Assembly (NCBI GenBank): GCA_902773065.1
Contig: CACYDD010000187.1
Span: forward strand, 1-6,496
Length of the DNA: 6,496 nucleotides
DNA from: an uncultured Ruminococcus sp.
GTDB lineage: Bacteria; Bacillota; Clostridia; Oscillospirales; Acutalibacteraceae
Direction of reading: 5' to 3'
In this document: piece by piece, positions 6,188 to 6,496 of the stretch
Layout: the number at the start of each line of letters is the position of its first letter
How positions within the stretch are numbered: position 1 is the stretch's first letter
The notes under the pieces: model-generated
Told to the model about the DNA's origin: nothing
The model's database searches: none
What the model saw: only the letters and a program-made list of their open reading frames with translations
Program-made: the position numbers and the translations under genes

Positions 6188-6206
6188 TTAGTTAAATTTG
6201 TCAAAC
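6188..6206. repeat. Third copy of the TTAGTT repeat, over the ATPase stop codon
   Basis: The plus strand reads TTAGTTAAATTTGTCAAAC and matches the left arm copy at 6124-6142 in 16 of 19 positions, in the same orientation. It encodes the last residues (FDKFN and stop) of the ATPase fragment, so a possible regulatory site extends into coding sequence. Chance similarity in an AT-rich stretch cannot be ruled out. Confidence 0.45.
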
Positions 6207-6496
6207 TGTTTTATCAGCGTTCCTTCATTCATTCGATATACAGAGTCTGCATACTGTTTTGCTTCGGCTTCGTGGGTCACGATCAGCACAGCTGCACCGT
6301 CATCTGCTGTTTTTCTTAAAAGTCTGAGTATGATTTCGGTGTTTTCGTCGTCAAGGTCGCCTGTCGGCTCATCTGCCAGTATGACTTCGGGAGAGTTGAT
6401 CAGTGCCCTTGCAATGGCAAGCCGTCTTACCTCGCCGCCGGAAAGCTCCTTCGGGTATGAATCCGCAAGATCAGCGATCCCGACTTTTTCAAGAAG
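6188..6496 (-). CDS. ABC transporter ATP-binding protein, C-terminal part (LolD/MacB class)
   Basis: The last 102 residues of an ABC ATPase are visible; the N-terminal part with Walker A lies beyond 6496. In order the fragment shows the signature motif LSGGE (18-22), Walker B with catalytic Glu (VILADEP, 38-44), the D-loop (GDLDD, 46-50) and the H-loop His (VTHE, 73-76). The DEPTGDLD wording is typical of the LolD/MacB/FtsE class, which works with FtsX-type permeases such as those at 1-603 and 775-2100. It is therefore a candidate motor for them. However, in C. jejuni the ATPase gene follows the permeases, and here a strong promoter separates this gene from the cluster. It may instead end a different ABC operon. 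Post-signature residues EVRRLAIARAL differ from the common EQQRVAIARAL. The stop codon overlaps a possible regulatory repeat. Confidence 0.92.
   Translation of the reverse strand, partial: LLEKVGIADLADSYPKELSGGEVRRLAIARALINSPEVILADEPTGDLDDENTEIILRLLRKTADDGAAVLIVTHEAEAKQYADSVYRMNEGTLIKQFDKFN

Overview
This window holds most of an iron-uptake gene cluster of the FTR1 / P19 / DUF2318 / FtsX-type ABC kind. All genes lie on the minus strand, so the cluster reads from right to left. The closest known layouts are the Campylobacter jejuni p19 locus (Cj1658-Cj1665) and the shorter Escherichia coli fetMP pair. Several traits suggest an anaerobic clostridial gut bacterium, perhaps Ruminococcus-like: GGAGG-type ribosome sites, a moderately AT-rich sequence, a Gram-positive lipoprotein with a Ser/Asp/Ala-rich tether, AT-rich intergenic regions, and a GC-rich nested-palindrome intergenic element of a style I associate with Ruminococcaceae. 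The genus is an inference.

Layout from right to left. (1) 6496-6188: the C-terminal 102 residues of an ABC ATPase whose start lies outside the window. (2) 6187-5935: a dense control region. It holds a 21-bp inverted repeat with a third, degenerate copy over the ATPase stop, a full-consensus TTGACA / TGCTATAAT promoter, a leader hairpin followed by UUUU, and a TTAG-N6-CTAA dyad about 50 nt before the next start. (3) 5934-4249: an FTR1 iron permease with a signal peptide, an N-terminal extracytoplasmic domain, two REGxE motifs and an unusual C-terminal TM2 domain with a lysine-rich tail. (4) 4164-3481: a P19/Tp34-family lipoprotein with the metal ligands recognisable. (5) 3480-3347: a gap with a terminator-like hairpin. 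(6) 3346-2081: a polytopic membrane protein ending in a five-cysteine DUF2318 domain. (7) 2100-775: an FtsX/MacB-like permease overlapping the previous gene. (8) 774-604: a gap with a nested-palindrome element. (9) 603-1: a second, paralogous permease cut by the window edge.

Inferred teamwork: the lipoprotein captures iron outside the membrane and passes it to FTR1. The DUF2318 protein may supply electrons or a metal/Fe-S centre. The two permeases with an ATPase would form an ABC complex whose role in these clusters is still poorly defined. That ATPase could be the one cut at 6496 or one beyond position 1. No gene-free stretch exceeds 300 bases. The least expected items are the FTR1-TM2 fusion and the repeat-rich control region.
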